Assembly: GCF_002251855.1 (NCBI RefSeq)
Contig: NZ_NOXW01000020.1
Location: 248,001-312,000 of the forward strand
Direction of reading: 5' to 3'
Length of the DNA stretch: 64,000 nucleotides
DNA from: Rhodoferax sp. TH121
GTDB lineage: Bacteria; Pseudomonadota; Gammaproteobacteria; Burkholderiales; Burkholderiaceae_C
Shown: positions 1 through 11,047 of the stretch, in pieces
How positions within the stretch are numbered: position 1 is the first letter of the stretch
How the letters are laid out: each line of letters starts with the position of its first letter
Position numbers and translations under genes: made by a program
Notes under the pieces: generated by a model
Database searches by the model: none
What the model saw: the letters and a program-made list of their open reading frames with translations, nothing else
Told to the model about the DNA's origin: nothing

Positions 1-1022
1 CCGTACTCCAGCCAGCGCAGTTCTTCGGCCCACTGGCGGCCCACATGGCTGTCCGAGCCCACGGCCATGGGCACGCCAGCATTCAGCCAGGCGGGCAGGT
101 CGGCAAAGCCGTCGCCCAGATTGCCCTCGGTGCTGGGGCAGATGACCATGCCCGCGCCGCTGCGCGCTACGGTGTCTATCTCGGCCTGCTTGGTGTGGGT
201 GGCATGCACCAGCTGCCAGCGCGCGTTCAGTGCCCATCGCTGCGTCAGGTGGGCGATGGGCCGCTGGCCGGTGGCGGCCAGGCAGTCGCGCACTTCCTGC
301 ATCTGCTCGGCTATGTGGATGTGGATGGGCATGTCGGCATCGCCCACTTGCGCTAGCAGCGTGTCTATCGATTCGGGGGCTGCCGCGCGCAGCGAGTGGA
401 TGGACACCCCCGCGTTCAGCAGCGGGCGCCGCGCCGCCTGCACACTGCGCTGCAGCCGGGCGATGAAGTCCGGCGTGCCAGCAAAGCGGCGCTGGTCTGG
501 CCGTAGCGCGGGCTGGGCAAAACCGGCGCGCTCGTAGAGCACGGGCAGCACGGTCAGGCCCATGCCCGCATCAGCCGCCGCATCGGCCACGGCCCAAGCC
601 ATGGTGGCCTCGTCGGCATAGGGCTGGCCGTCGGGCTGGTGGTGCAGGTAGTGGAATTCGCACACCTGTGTGTAGCCGCCTTGCAGCAGCTCCACATACA
701 GCTGGGCTGCTACGGCGCGCAGCTGCGCGGGCGTGATGCGCAGGGCCACGCCATACATGCGGTCGCGCCAGGACCAGAAGTCATCCGCCGCTGATTCGCG
801 CCGCTCAGCCAGGCCGGCAAAAGCGCGCTGGAAGGCATGGCTGTGCGCGTTGACCATGCCGGGCAGGACGGGGCCCGGCAGCACGGTGGCGTGCGCGGGT
901 GGGGTATTAATGCTGGCCCTGATGTCGGCCCAATGGCCTTGGGCGTCCACCGACAGGCACACGTTGGCCTGCCAGTGTCCGTCGATCCATGACAGCGGTG
1001 CCCACAGCAGTTGCGCGCTCAT
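1..1022 (-). CDS. hutF: Formimidoylglutamate deiminase HutF (3' part outside window)
   Basis: Amidohydrolase that deiminates N-formimino-L-glutamate to N-formyl-L-glutamate plus ammonia, the step feeding HutG. The visible N-terminal ~340 residues carry the metal-binding GMVNAHSHAFQR motif, a HIHIAEQ segment and VGSDSHVGR, all typical of HutF. The ATG overlaps the hutG stop by 4 bases (ATGA), so it is translationally coupled as the last visible gene of the hutC-D-I-G-F operon. The stop codon lies beyond base 1. HutF plus HutG defines the Pseudomonas-type five-step histidine route rather than the direct formiminoglutamase route. Confidence 0.93.
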   Translation of the reverse strand, partial: MSAQLLWAPLSWIDGHWQANVCLSVDAQGHWADIRASINTPPAHATVLPGPVLPGMVNAHSHAFQRAFAGLAERRESAADDFWSWRDRMYGVALRITPAQLRAVAAQLYVELLQGGYTQVCEFHYLHHQPDGQPYADEATMAWAVADAAADAGMGLTVLPVLYERAGFAQPALRPDQRRFAGTPDFIARLQRSVQAARRPLLNAGVSIHSLRAAAPESIDTLLAQVGDADMPIHIHIAEQMQEVRDCLAATGQRPIAHLTQRWALNARWQLVHATHTKQAEIDTVARSGAGMVICPSTEGNLGDGFADLPAWLNAGVPMAVGSDSHVGRQWAEELRWLEY

Positions 1023-1816
1023 GCGGGCCTCCAGTCCAGCATGGTTTGCACCAGTGCGCGCAGCACGGGCAACAGCGTGGCGGCACGCGCAGGGTCTATG
1101 GCGTAGGGCGGTTGCTCGGCCATGTAGCAGCGCCAGCACATCTCCAGCTGGATGGCGTGGATGTTCTCTGCCGGGCGGCCATAGTGGCGTGTGATGTAGC
1201 CACCCTTGAAGCGACCGTCCACCACCTGCGTGAAGTCACTTTGGCTTTGCAATACTTTTGATAGCTGCTCGCGCAGTGTTGGTGAGGCACTGCTGCCATT
1301 TACCGTGCCAAGGTTCAGATCGGGCAACTGCCCGTCAAACAACCAGGGCAGCACCGAGCAGATGCTGTGCGCGTCAAACAAGACTGCGTGGCCATGCACA
1401 CTGCGCAGGCGCTGCAGCTCGGCGTGCAGGGCATCGTGGTAGGGGCGCCAGTAGGTGTCGACCCGCTCGGCAATCTCGGCCTCGGTGGGCGTCTGGCCCT
1501 CGCGGTACAGCGGCTCTCCGCTGAAGAAGCGCGTGGGGCACAGCTCGGTGTTGTTCACCCCGGGGTACATGGGCTCGTTCTCGGGCGGGCGGTTCAAGTC
1601 CACCACATAGCGCGCGTGGCGTGGGACGATGGTGCCCGCGCCCATGGCGCGCACAAAGGCGTAGAGCGCCTCCAGGTGCCAGTCGGTGTCTTCGGTGGCC
1701 AGCGCGCGCGGCACCAGGCGATCCTGCAGGCTTGGCGGGATCTCGGTGCCCACATGCGGAAAACTCACCAGCAGCGGGCTGCTGCCGGGTGTCAGGGTGA
1801 AAGTGGCATTCGTCAT
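1019..1816 (-). CDS. hutG: N-formylglutamate deformylase HutG
   Basis: Hydrolyses N-formyl-L-glutamate to glutamate and formate, the last step of histidine catabolism. 265 residues, usual family length. [12 protein letters not shown] near the N-terminus, DAHSICS, and [15 protein letters not shown] are N-formylglutamate amidohydrolase (FGase) motifs. The start is the ATG overlapping the hutI stop (ATGA). The stretch coding [13 protein letters not shown] just before GRFKGG contains a copy of the dispersed GCTCGCGC repeat (1248-1280), read in frame. This is a variable stretch before the conserved motif, so the enzyme is probably active. Confidence 0.95.
   Translation of the reverse strand: MTNATFTLTPGSSPLLVSFPHVGTEIPPSLQDRLVPRALATEDTDWHLEALYAFVRAMGAGTIVPRHARYVVDLNRPPENEPMYPGVNNTELCPTRFFSGEPLYREGQTPTEAEIAERVDTYWRPYHDALHAELQRLRSVHGHAVLFDAHSICSVLPWLFDGQLPDLNLGTVNGSSASPTLREQLSKVLQSQSDFTQVVDGRFKGGYITRHYGRPAENIHAIQLEMCWRCYMAEQPPYAIDPARAATLLPVLRALVQTMLDWRPA
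1248..1280 (+). repeat. Dispersed hairpin/GCTCGCGC repeat, degenerate copy inside hutG
   Basis: Reads GCAATACTTTTGATAGC then TGCTCGCGCAG on the + strand: the right arm ATAGC and the TGCTCGCGCA core of the family are intact, while the left arm GCTAT is degraded to GCAAT. It lies wholly inside the hutG reading frame on the opposite strand. Confidence 0.6.
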
Positions 1817-3030
1817 ACGGTGCGCTCCAGCCCGCCCACGATGGTGCGGCGGCAAGGGTTGTGGCCAAACCAGTAAGCCAGCTCGTGCGGGTGGTCCAGG
1901 TCCCACACACAGAAGTCGGCACGCTGGCCGGCGGCCAGCGTGCCGCGGTCGTGCAGGCCCAGCGCACGCGCACCATTGACGGTGGCGCCGCGCAGCGCTT
2001 CTTCGGGTGTCAGGCGGAACAGCGTGCAGGCCATGTTGAGCATCAGCAGTAGCGACAGGCCGGGCGAGGTGCCGGGGTTGTGGTCGGTGGCAATCGCCAT
2101 GGGTACGCCATGGGCGCGCAGGGCATCGATGGGCGGTAGCTTCGTATCACGCAAAAAGTAATAGGCGCCGGGCAGCAGTACGGCCACCGTACCAGCAGCC
2201 TTCATTGCCCGGATGCCCTTTTCATTCAAATGCTCCAGGTGGTCGCACGACAGGGCGCCAAACTCGGCTGCCAGCGCCGCGCCACCCTGGTCGCTGAGCT
2301 GTTCGGCATGCAGCTTCACGGGCAGGCCCAGTGCGCGCGCCGCTTCAAACACAAAGCGTGTCTGGGCCGGCGTAAAGCCAATGTTTTCGCAAAAGGCATC
2401 CACCGCATCCACCAGACCTTGGCGCTGCAGCGCGGGCAGCCAGGCGCATACGGCGTCGATGTAGTCATCCGTGCGGCCTGCAAACTCGGGGGGCACGGCG
2501 TGGGCGCCCAGGTAGGTGGTGCGCACGGTGAACGGCAGCGTCTCGCCCAGCGTGCGGGCCACGCGCAGGCAGCGCGCCTCATCCGCTTCGCTCAGGCCGT
2601 AGCCGGATTTGATTTCTACGGTGGTTACGCCCTCGGCCATCAGGCTCTGTGCCCGCCGTGTAGCGCTGGCCAGCAAGTCCGCGTCGCTCGCGGCACGCGT
2701 GGCGGCTACGGTGGAGCGGATGCCGCCGCCCGCTCGGGCGATCTCTTCGTAGCTGGCGCCTTGCAGGCGCAGTTCAAACTCGGCCGCGCGCTGGCCGCCA
2801 TACACCAGGTGCGTGTGGCAGTCCACCAGGCCGGGGGTGAGCAGGGCCCCGCCCAGGTCGACTTCGTTCTGAATGTGTGGGGTCTGCGCGGTGGGCAGGG
2901 CAGCTGCGTCGCCCGCCCAGACGATGCGCGCGCCCTGGGTGAGCAGGGCACCATTGGCCACCCAACCCCAGGGCGTGTTACTGGTCAACGTGGCCAGCTT
3001 GGCGTTGCGCCAGAGGGTGAGGGCGCTCAT
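1813..3030 (-). CDS. hutI: Imidazolonepropionase HutI
   Basis: Hydrolyses 4-imidazolone-5-propanoate to N-formimino-L-glutamate. 405 residues. Metal-dependent amidohydrolase motifs are in order: [28 protein letters not shown] and [11 protein letters not shown]. The start is the ATG at 3030, preceded by a good GGAGG ribosome site. It overlaps the hutD stop by 4 bases, and its own stop overlaps the hutG start, so the five genes C-D-I-G-F form one coupled unit. Confidence 0.97.
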   Translation of the reverse strand: MSALTLWRNAKLATLTSNTPWGWVANGALLTQGARIVWAGDAAALPTAQTPHIQNEVDLGGALLTPGLVDCHTHLVYGGQRAAEFELRLQGASYEEIARAGGGIRSTVAATRAASDADLLASATRRAQSLMAEGVTTVEIKSGYGLSEADEARCLRVARTLGETLPFTVRTTYLGAHAVPPEFAGRTDDYIDAVCAWLPALQRQGLVDAVDAFCENIGFTPAQTRFVFEAARALGLPVKLHAEQLSDQGGAALAAEFGALSCDHLEHLNEKGIRAMKAAGTVAVLLPGAYYFLRDTKLPPIDALRAHGVPMAIATDHNPGTSPGLSLLLMLNMACTLFRLTPEEALRGATVNGARALGLHDRGTLAAGQRADFCVWDLDHPHELAYWFGHNPCRRTIVGGLERTV

Positions 3031-3626
3031 AGGAAACCTCCGATGGTGGCGCTTTGGGGCGAGAAGCCCAGCCAGTATGCACAGATGGGTCGTGTGCCAT
3101 CGGTCGCTGCAAAGCGCCAGCTGGCGCTGCGCGGCTGGGCATGCCACAGCAGGGTGTGCGCACTTAATTGCACTGTGTTTGTGCCGTCGGTCCAGGCTCC
3201 TGCGTGGACGGTGTACAGGCCGCATGACGCCAAGCTGGCGCACCAGGCTTGGTCGGCTTGCACCGCCTGCATGAGGCCTTTACCGCCACGCACCATCAGG
3301 TTCAGGTCTTGCGTCGGGCCATCCAGCAGCCGGCAGCCGGGGGCGGCCGCGCCGTCAAAGCACAGCGGGGCATCGCCCGCGCGCAGAGTGCGTTCGCTGT
3401 CCAGCTGTAGCGCCACACCTGCGCCCTGCAGCACTGCAAACCAGCGCTGCACGCCGGGGAAGGCGGAGAAGGGGCCGTCGCTGTCAATGTCTGCACGGCT
3501 GATGCGCAGCTGCCAGGGGTCTGCCGGATCAGCGGGCGGCCAGGTCAAGAGCTCGCGGGTTTGCCCGCCGCCATTGCGCCAGGGCTGGGGCGCGCAGTCT
3601 TGGGCGCGGATGATTTGCAGTGTCAT
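3027..3626 (-). CDS. hutD: HutD family protein
   Basis: 199-residue HutD family protein (cupin-like fold). The N-terminal [15 protein letters not shown] and [26 protein letters not shown] blocks are the signature of the family. HutD is conserved in hut operons; its role is not enzymatic in the core pathway, and a regulatory or urocanate/formylglutamate-binding governor role has been proposed in Pseudomonas. The start ATG at 3626 overlaps the hutC stop (ATGA). Confidence 0.9.
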   Translation of the reverse strand: MTLQIIRAQDCAPQPWRNGGGQTRELLTWPPADPADPWQLRISRADIDSDGPFSAFPGVQRWFAVLQGAGVALQLDSERTLRAGDAPLCFDGAAAPGCRLLDGPTQDLNLMVRGGKGLMQAVQADQAWCASLASCGLYTVHAGAWTDGTNTVQLSAHTLLWHAQPRSASWRFAATDGTRPICAYWLGFSPQSATIGGFL

Positions 3627-4324
3627 GGCTTGAACTGCCCTTGCAGCTGGTAGCGCGCACCGGGGTGCACCAGGCGCGCCAGGGTGATGGGCACATCGCG
3701 GTTCATGGTGCGGCGCACGACGATGAGGCAGGGGTCTGCCGGGGCAATGCCCAGCAAGGCGGCTTCTTGCTCCGTGGGGCGCCCGGCTTCGATGGAGTAC
3801 TGCGCCTCCCACAGCGGGGCCACTTCCAGCAGGTAGTGGGTGGGCGTGGTTTGGGTGAAGTCCACGCCCAAATAGTCCGGTGCGCAGGCGGGGTTCACAT
3901 AGCGGTCTTCGCACTGCAGGGGTACGCCGTTTTCATGGTGGACGATGAGCGTGTGGAACACCGGCCCCCCCAGCGGCAGGCCCAGCTGTTGTGCCAGGCC
4001 ATCGGCGGTGGCCTCCTCGCGCGAGAGGATGACGCGCGCCTGGTGCTGGTGGCCGCGGGCCCGTATCTCTTCGTGCAAATCCTGGATGGTGAGGGTGGAT
4101 GCCACGCGCTGCAGGTGGGCGGCAAAGGTGCCCACGCCCTGCACGCGGGTGACAAAGCCTTCGGCCTGCAGCTCGCGGATGGCGCGGCCCACCGTCATGC
4201 GGCTGACTTGGAACTGGCTCACCAGCTCGGACTCGGAGGGCATCAGCGTGCCCGGCGTCCAGCGGCCGTCGGCCAGACCTTGTTTGAGGAAATCCTTGAC
4301 GCGGGTATAGGGTGCTTGGGCCAT
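3623..4324 (-). CDS. hutC: GntR-family histidine utilisation repressor HutC
   Basis: Repressor of hut genes, relieved by urocanate. 233 residues: GntR winged helix at about 5-72 (MPSESELVSQFQVSRMTVGRAI is its recognition region) followed by a UTRA effector domain at about 90-230. The start was taken at 4324 (MAQAPYTR); an in-frame upstream ATG at 4360 lies inside the operator and would add 12 unconserved residues. It is divergent from hutU with the operator dyads between them, so it probably controls both arms and itself. Confidence 0.93.
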   Translation of the reverse strand: MAQAPYTRVKDFLKQGLADGRWTPGTLMPSESELVSQFQVSRMTVGRAIRELQAEGFVTRVQGVGTFAAHLQRVASTLTIQDLHEEIRARGHQHQARVILSREEATADGLAQQLGLPLGGPVFHTLIVHHENGVPLQCEDRYVNPACAPDYLGVDFTQTTPTHYLLEVAPLWEAQYSIEAGRPTEQEAALLGIAPADPCLIVVRRTMNRDVPITLARLVHPGARYQLQGQFKP

Positions 4325-4342
4325 GGTGCAAATTCTAGTTGC

Positions 4343-4366
4343 GTAGACATGTCTAGACAAGTAGAC
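4343..4366. promoter_or_regulatory. HutC operator: two overlapping palindromes
   Basis: Between hutC and hutU. TAGACATGTCTA (4344-4355) is a perfect 12-bp palindrome and TGTCTAGACA (4350-4359) a perfect 10-bp palindrome overlapping it by six bases. GTAGAC recurs as a direct repeat at 4343-4348 and 4361-4366. The second palindrome fits the GTNTANAC core used by the HutC/FadR branch of GntR regulators. The assignment to HutC is an inference from position and motif. Confidence 0.75.
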
Positions 4367-4403
4367 TCCGCCTCATTCTTTGTTGTTTGTGAGAGCACAC
4401 CCC

Positions 4404-6098
<1,695 letters not shown>

Positions 6099-6114
6099 CC
6101 AGAAAGACGACGGA

Positions 6115-7662
6115 ATGACTTCTCTCATCCTCAACGCCGGCAAGCTTTCGCTGGACGATCTGCAAGCCATCCACAACGGCGTGTGCCAGCTCAGCCTGCC
6201 CGAATCGGCCCGCGTGGCCATGCGCGCCTCGCACGCACTGGTCAAGGCCGCTGCTGATGGTGATGCGCCGGTGTACGGCGTGAACACCGGCTTTGGCAAG
6301 CTGGCCAACAAGCGCATCAGCAAAGACCAGCTGGCCACCCTGCAGCGCAACCTGATCCGCAGCCACAGCGTGGGTGTGGGCGAGCCACTGGCTGCACCCA
6401 TCATGCGGTTGATGATGGCTACCAAGGCCGCCAGCCTGGCGCGTGGCTACTCCGGTTGCCGTGAGGTGGTGGTGGACACGCTCTTGGCCGTGCACAACGC
6501 GGGCCTGGTGCCCTGCGTGCCTTCACAGGGGTCAGTGGGTGCGTCGGGCGATTTGGCGCCGCTCTCCCACATGACGTTGGCGTTGATGGGTGAGGGCGAC
6601 ATGCTGGTGGACGGACAACGCGTGCCCGCGCTGCAGGCGCTCAAGGCTGCTGGCATCACGCCGCTGGAGCTGGAGGCCAAAGAGGGCCTGGCCCTGATCA
6701 ACGGCACACAAACCTCCACCGCACTGGCGCTGCACGGCCTGCTGGCGTTTGAGCCGGTGTTGGAAGCCGCATTGCTGATTGGCGCGCTCACGCTAGACGC
6801 CGCCCGCGGTAGCGATGGCCCGTTTGACCCGCGCATCCACGCCGTGCGCGGCCAGCCCGGGCAGATTGACGTGGCCCAGTACTACCGCGAAGTACTCAAA
6901 GGCAGTGCCATCCGCCAGTCGCACGCCGAGGGCGATGACCGCGTGCAAGACCCGTATTGCCTGCGCTGCCAGCCGCAGGTGGTAGGCGCTGCGCTGGACC
7001 AGCTGCGCCACGCCGCGCGCGTGTTGCTGATTGAGGCCAACGCCGTGACTGATAACCCATTGGTGTTCCCCGACGATGGCGCCATGATCTCCGGCGGCAA
7101 CTTCCACGCCGAGCCGGTCGCTCTGGCCGCCGATGGTATGGCCCTGGCCATTGCCGAAGTGGGCGCGATTGCTGAGCGCCGCATTGCCATGCTGATCGAC
7201 AGCGGCGTGTCACGCCTGCCGCCGTTTCTCACGGCGGATGCAGGGCTGAACAGCGGCTTCATGATTGCGCACGTCACCGCCGCCGCGCTGGCCTCCGAGA
7301 ACAAATCGCTGGCCCACCCCGCCAGCGTGGACAGCCTGCCCACCAGCGCCAACCAGGAAGACCATGTCTCGATGGCCACCTTCGCCGCGCGCCGCCTGCA
7401 AAGCATGATCCACAACACGGCCCACATCCTCGGCATCGAACTGCTGGCCGCCGCGCAGGGCATCGAATTTCTGCGTCCGCTCAAGAGTTCGGCCGTATTG
7501 GAAGAGGTGCATGCGCTCTTGCGCAAGGACGTGCCCGCGCACCACGTGGACCGCTACCTGGCGCCGGACATTGCGCATGCCACCGAGCTGGTGAGGGGCG
7601 GTGCGGTGGCACGCCTGCTGGCACCGTTGGCTGGTCTGCCGGAGTTGTGGACGCCCGCATAG
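6115..7662 (+). CDS. hutH: Histidine ammonia-lyase HutH
   Basis: Deaminates L-histidine to urocanate, the first step of the pathway. 515 residues. The [14 protein letters not shown] block holds Ala143-Ser144-Gly145, which cyclise to the MIO electrophile; YGVNTGFG near residue 54 and [17 protein letters not shown] are also family hallmarks. It starts 16 bases after hutU and is clearly co-transcribed. No histidine or urocanate transporter gene is present in the window. Confidence 0.97.
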   Translation: MTSLILNAGKLSLDDLQAIHNGVCQLSLPESARVAMRASHALVKAAADGDAPVYGVNTGFGKLANKRISKDQLATLQRNLIRSHSVGVGEPLAAPIMRLMMATKAASLARGYSGCREVVVDTLLAVHNAGLVPCVPSQGSVGASGDLAPLSHMTLALMGEGDMLVDGQRVPALQALKAAGITPLELEAKEGLALINGTQTSTALALHGLLAFEPVLEAALLIGALTLDAARGSDGPFDPRIHAVRGQPGQIDVAQYYREVLKGSAIRQSHAEGDDRVQDPYCLRCQPQVVGAALDQLRHAARVLLIEANAVTDNPLVFPDDGAMISGGNFHAEPVALAADGMALAIAEVGAIAERRIAMLIDSGVSRLPPFLTADAGLNSGFMIAHVTAAALASENKSLAHPASVDSLPTSANQEDHVSMATFAARRLQSMIHNTAHILGIELLAAAQGIEFLRPLKSSAVLEEVHALLRKDVPAHHVDRYLAPDIAHATELVRGGAVARLLAPLAGLPELWTPA

Positions 7663-7680
7663 GCGCGGCAATTCGCGCCT
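7661..7680 (+). terminator. Weak hairpin at the end of hutH
   Basis: AGGCGCG and CGCGCCT form a perfect 7-bp stem around a 6-base loop, starting at the hutH stop codon. No T-run follows, so intrinsic termination is doubtful; it may be a Rho-dependent end or an mRNA 3' stabilising stem. Confidence 0.35.
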
Positions 7681-7978
7681 GGCGGGTTGAATCAAGTGGT
7701 AGGTCATCGGAGCACCCAAGTGGTAGCACTGCACGCCCGCCGAGTGGCCAGGAAATAAGAGAAGGGCAGGGTTGGGTAGTGCGCCGCTCATTTTTGCTAT
7801 CAAAATAGAAGCTGCTCGCGCATATCTAGTAGGCGCTAGCTGGTGATTCGTATGTTCCGGTTGCGTGTGCTATACGGCCTGGCTATCTGGGCGCCATGTG
7901 GTCTACCATGTCCGACGCGGCGAAACGCATGTCGAGCGTTTTGCCAGTTGACTCTTGGAATGGTTTGAAGGACCCCGC
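7681..7978. other. Intergenic region between hutH and the SDR gene
   Basis: About 300 bases without a credible gene. It contains the direct repeat CAAGTGGTAG at 7693-7702 and 7727-7736 and one full copy of the dispersed hairpin repeat at 7796-7847. No clear promoter was recognised. Confidence 0.5.
7796..7847 (+). repeat. Dispersed hairpin/GCTCGCGC repeat copy
   Basis: Full-length intergenic copy: GCTATCAAAATAG(A)AGC hairpin, then TGCTCGCGCATAT, then the GGCGCTAG block. It is preceded by a T-run. Confidence 0.8.
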
Positions 7979-8731
7979 ATGAACACCACGTCCCCCGTCG
8001 CACTCGTTACCGGCGCTGGTACCGGCATTGGCCGGGCCGTCGCCCTCACATTGCTCAAGGCGGGGTACCGCGTCGTGCTGGCTGGGCGGCGCATTGGCCC
8101 GCTGACCGAAGTGGCCCAGGCCAGTGGCACCGTGTCGGCCTATCCGTTTTGTGTGGACGTGGGCCAGCCTGAATCGGTGGACGCGCTGTTCGCCATGATC
8201 AAGGACACCTTTGGCCGCCTGGATGTGTTGTTCAACAACGCCGGCGTGGGCGCGCCCAAAGTCAACTTTGAAGACATCAGCTTTGCGCAATGGCAGACCG
8301 TGGTGGACGCCAACCTCACAGGTTCCTTCCTCTGCGCGCAAGGCGCCTTTCGTTTGATGAAGAACCAAACGCCCCAAGGCGGGCGCATCATCAACAACGG
8401 CTCCATCTCCGCCCACGCGCCGCGCCCCAACTCCGCGCCTTACACCTCCACCAAACACGCCATCACCGGCCTCACCAAATCCATCTCGCTGGACGGCCGC
8501 AAGTACAACATCGCCTGCGGCCAGATCGACATTGGCAACGCGCTCACCGAGCTGTCCGCCCGCATGTCCACCGGTGTGCTGCAGGCCCATGGCGAGGTAG
8601 CCGTGGAACCCATGATGGACGTACAGCAAGTGGCCGACGCCGTGCTGCACATGGCCCAGCTGCCGCTGTCCACCAACGTGCAGTTCATGACCATCATGGC
8701 CACCAACATGCCGTTTGTGGGGCGAGGTTAG
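7979..8731 (+). CDS. Short-chain dehydrogenase/reductase (SDR)
   Basis: NAD(P)-dependent oxidoreductase of unknown substrate, 250 residues. The classical SDR pattern is intact: TGAGTGIG nucleotide-binding loop at about 11-18, NNAGVG, a serine in [11 protein letters not shown], and YTSTK catalytic Tyr/Lys. The start is the ATG at 7979 (MNTTSPV), preceded by a GAAGGA ribosome site. It stands alone between the hut locus and the metal-uptake operon, so context gives no substrate clue. Confidence 0.88.
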   Translation: MNTTSPVALVTGAGTGIGRAVALTLLKAGYRVVLAGRRIGPLTEVAQASGTVSAYPFCVDVGQPESVDALFAMIKDTFGRLDVLFNNAGVGAPKVNFEDISFAQWQTVVDANLTGSFLCAQGAFRLMKNQTPQGGRIINNGSISAHAPRPNSAPYTSTKHAITGLTKSISLDGRKYNIACGQIDIGNALTELSARMSTGVLQAHGEVAVEPMMDVQQVADAVLHMAQLPLSTNVQFMTIMATNMPFVGRG

Positions 8732-8743
8732 CGATTTCTGGAA

Positions 8744-8792
8744 ACATTTAAAAATGTCCATATCTAAAAACATTTAAGAATCATTCGCATTT
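8744..8792 (+). promoter_or_regulatory. Probable Fur box plus AT-rich dyad upstream of the metal ABC operon
   Basis: AAGAATCATTCGCATTT at 8776-8792 matches GAGAATGATTCTCATTT, a typical proteobacterial Fur-box form, at 14 of 17 positions. About 20 bases upstream, ACATTT and AAATGT form a dyad at 8744-8757. It sits ~50-65 bases before the first binding-protein start, which suggests iron repression of the whole operon. Fur binding is inferred from motif only. Confidence 0.65.
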
Positions 8793-8839
8793 ACAATGCA
8801 GGCCTTCGCCGGGGTATCTGGCCTTTTGAAGGAATGTTT

Positions 8840-9943
8840 ATGCGAATTGCTGCCACCGCACGCTGGCTATGTCTCTTGGGCCTGACGGCCGGTCTGATTC
8901 AAACCGCGCAGGCGGCCCCCGAAGTGATCAAAGACGTGCTCGGCCGGTCCGTGCGCGTCGACCTGCCGGCCAAGCGTGTGCTGCTGGGCTTCTATTTCGA
9001 GGACTACATGGCCATCGGCGGCGAAAAGGCCTTTGACAAAGTGGCGGGCTTGTCGCGCGAGGCTTGGGAGGCTTGGCGACCTGCCAACTGGGCGCTGTTC
9101 GCAGCGCACCGTCCTTCACTCAAAGATCTGCCCGACGTGGGTGAAGTCGAAGCGCAAACCTTCTCCGTGGAAAAAGTGCTGGCGCTGAAACCCGATGTTC
9201 TGGTTTTGGCTGAATGGCAATACAAAGGCTTGGGCTCCGATGTGAAGCGGATCGAAGACGCTGGAGTGCCCGTTGTGGTGGTGGACTACAACATGGAGTT
9301 GCCGGCAAACCACTACGCCAGCACGCTGTTGCTGGGCAAGATCGCGGGCGAAGAGAAGCGTGCCCAGAAGATTGCGGACGAATACAAGACCGCCATCGAT
9401 CAGGTGCAGTCGCGCATCGCAGCTGCCAAGCAGCCCAAACCGCGCTTTTATGTGGAGTTTGGCAACAAAGGCCCGGCCGAATACAGCTTCAGCTATGGCA
9501 AAGGCATGTGGGGCCCCTTGGGCACCTTGGCTGGCGGTGAAAACATCGCTGCCCCCTTCGTGGAGTGGTACGGCCCGATGAATCCGGAAAAAGTACTGGC
9601 CTCTCTGCCTGAAGTGGTGTTCATTGCGGGCACCGAATCGACCAAAAACCCCAACTCAATGCTGATGGGGCAGGGCGTGGAGCCAGCGGTGGCCCAGCAG
9701 CGGCTGCAAGGCTTTGCCCAGCGCGCCGGGTGGAGCGAACTGCCTGCCGTAAAGAACAAGCGCCTGTATGCGGTCTACCAAGGGGCATCGCGTTCGGTGC
9801 TGGACTACACCATGGTGCAGTTCATGGCCAAGGCCCTGTACCCCACGTTGTTCAAGGACATCGATCCGCAGGCCAACTATCTGGCTTTCTATCGCCGCTA
9901 CTTGCCCGTGCAGGCCAAGGGCAGCTTTGCACTGGGGATGTAA
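8840..9943 (+). CDS. ABC transporter periplasmic metal-chelate binding protein 1
   Basis: Periplasmic binding protein of the BtuF/FhuD class (PF01497-like fold), 367 residues. It has an N-terminal signal peptide ending near TAQA|APEV without a lipobox, so it should be soluble in the periplasm. DVLGRSVRVDLPAKRVLL is the usual start of the mature domain. The ATG at 8840 is preferred over 8834 because the GAAGGA ribosome site directly abuts the earlier ATG. It is followed immediately by a close paralogue. The ligand is unknown; a siderophore, haem or cobalamin-like chelate is expected from the family and the Fur-like box. Confidence 0.85.
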   Translation: MRIAATARWLCLLGLTAGLIQTAQAAPEVIKDVLGRSVRVDLPAKRVLLGFYFEDYMAIGGEKAFDKVAGLSREAWEAWRPANWALFAAHRPSLKDLPDVGEVEAQTFSVEKVLALKPDVLVLAEWQYKGLGSDVKRIEDAGVPVVVVDYNMELPANHYASTLLLGKIAGEEKRAQKIADEYKTAIDQVQSRIAAAKQPKPRFYVEFGNKGPAEYSFSYGKGMWGPLGTLAGGENIAAPFVEWYGPMNPEKVLASLPEVVFIAGTESTKNPNSMLMGQGVEPAVAQQRLQGFAQRAGWSELPAVKNKRLYAVYQGASRSVLDYTMVQFMAKALYPTLFKDIDPQANYLAFYRRYLPVQAKGSFALGM

Positions 9944-11047
9944 ATGAATCAGCATTTTTGGAAAAAAATCGCGCTGTCCGCCATGCTCGCGCTGGGCGCG
10001 ATCAGCGCCTGGGCGGCGCCCAGCACCATCGAAGACGTGTTGGGTCGCAAGATCACCCTGGAGCTGCCGGCCAAGCGAGTGCTGCTGGGCTTCTACATTG
10101 AGGACTATTTCGCCGTCGGTGGCGATAAAGCGTTCGACCGACTGGTGGGCTTGTCACGCGGCTGGTTTGTCAAATCGCGCCCAGCGGTTTGGGCACAGTA
10201 CACGGCCGCAAAGCCCACGCTGCGCGATGTGCCAGACGTGGGCAACGTGCAGGACCAGAGCTTCTCGCTTGAGAAAGCGCTGGCTACCAAACCCGATGTG
10301 GTCATTCTGGCCGACTGGCAATTCAAGGCACTGGCGTCTGAAATCCCCCGTCTTGAAGCCGCTGGCATCCCGGTGGTGGTGGTGGACTACAACGCGCAGA
10401 CGCTAGAGCGCCATTTGGCCAGCACCAAAGTGCTGGGTCTGATTACTGGTGAAACCGTGCGCGCACAACGCATAGCCGACGAATACCGCCAGGTGGTGGA
10501 GACGATCCAGCAACGCATTGCCAAAGCCAAGCTCCCGCGCCCGCGTGTCTACATTGAGCTCGGCGACAAGGGGCCGGCCGAACATAGCTACACCTACGGC
10601 AAAAACATGTGGGGCGCCATGGCCGACCTGGTGGGAGGCGACAACGTGGCCGCCCCGTTCGTCAAAGACTGGGGGCCCATGAACCCCGAACAGTTGTTGG
10701 TCACCAAACCACAGGTGGTGTTCATCGCCGGGTACGAAAGCGTCAGCAGCCCTGACGCCATGCAAATGGGCGTGGGTGTGCCAGCGGCAGAGGCGCGCCG
10801 ACGCCTGCAAGGCTTTGCCCAACGCAAAGGATGGAGTGCTTTGCCGGCAGTTCAGGATGGGCGTCTGTACGGGGTCTACCACGGCGCCACCCGCAGCCTG
10901 CTGGATGCTGCCCAATTGCAATACCTGGCCAAGGCCCTGTACCCCACGCTGTTTACCGACATTCAACCAGAGGCCACGTACCAGGACTTCTACCGCCACT
11001 ACCTGCCTATCCAACCCCAAGGCACCTTCGTATTGAGCGGCAAATGA
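9944..11047 (+). CDS. ABC transporter periplasmic metal-chelate binding protein 2 (tandem paralogue)
   Basis: 367 residues, same length and architecture as the preceding gene, with a signal peptide (AISAWA|APST) and the shared blocks RVLLGFY-EDY, GPAE-S--YGK-MWG, GPMNPE and ALYPTLF. A clear tandem duplication that has diverged through most of its length, so the two proteins may differ in ligand. The ATG directly follows the previous TAA, and its own stop overlaps the permease start (ATGA). Confidence 0.85.
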   Translation: MNQHFWKKIALSAMLALGAISAWAAPSTIEDVLGRKITLELPAKRVLLGFYIEDYFAVGGDKAFDRLVGLSRGWFVKSRPAVWAQYTAAKPTLRDVPDVGNVQDQSFSLEKALATKPDVVILADWQFKALASEIPRLEAAGIPVVVVDYNAQTLERHLASTKVLGLITGETVRAQRIADEYRQVVETIQQRIAKAKLPRPRVYIELGDKGPAEHSYTYGKNMWGAMADLVGGDNVAAPFVKDWGPMNPEQLLVTKPQVVFIAGYESVSSPDAMQMGVGVPAAEARRRLQGFAQRKGWSALPAVQDGRLYGVYHGATRSLLDAAQLQYLAKALYPTLFTDIQPEATYQDFYRHYLPIQPQGTFVLSGK

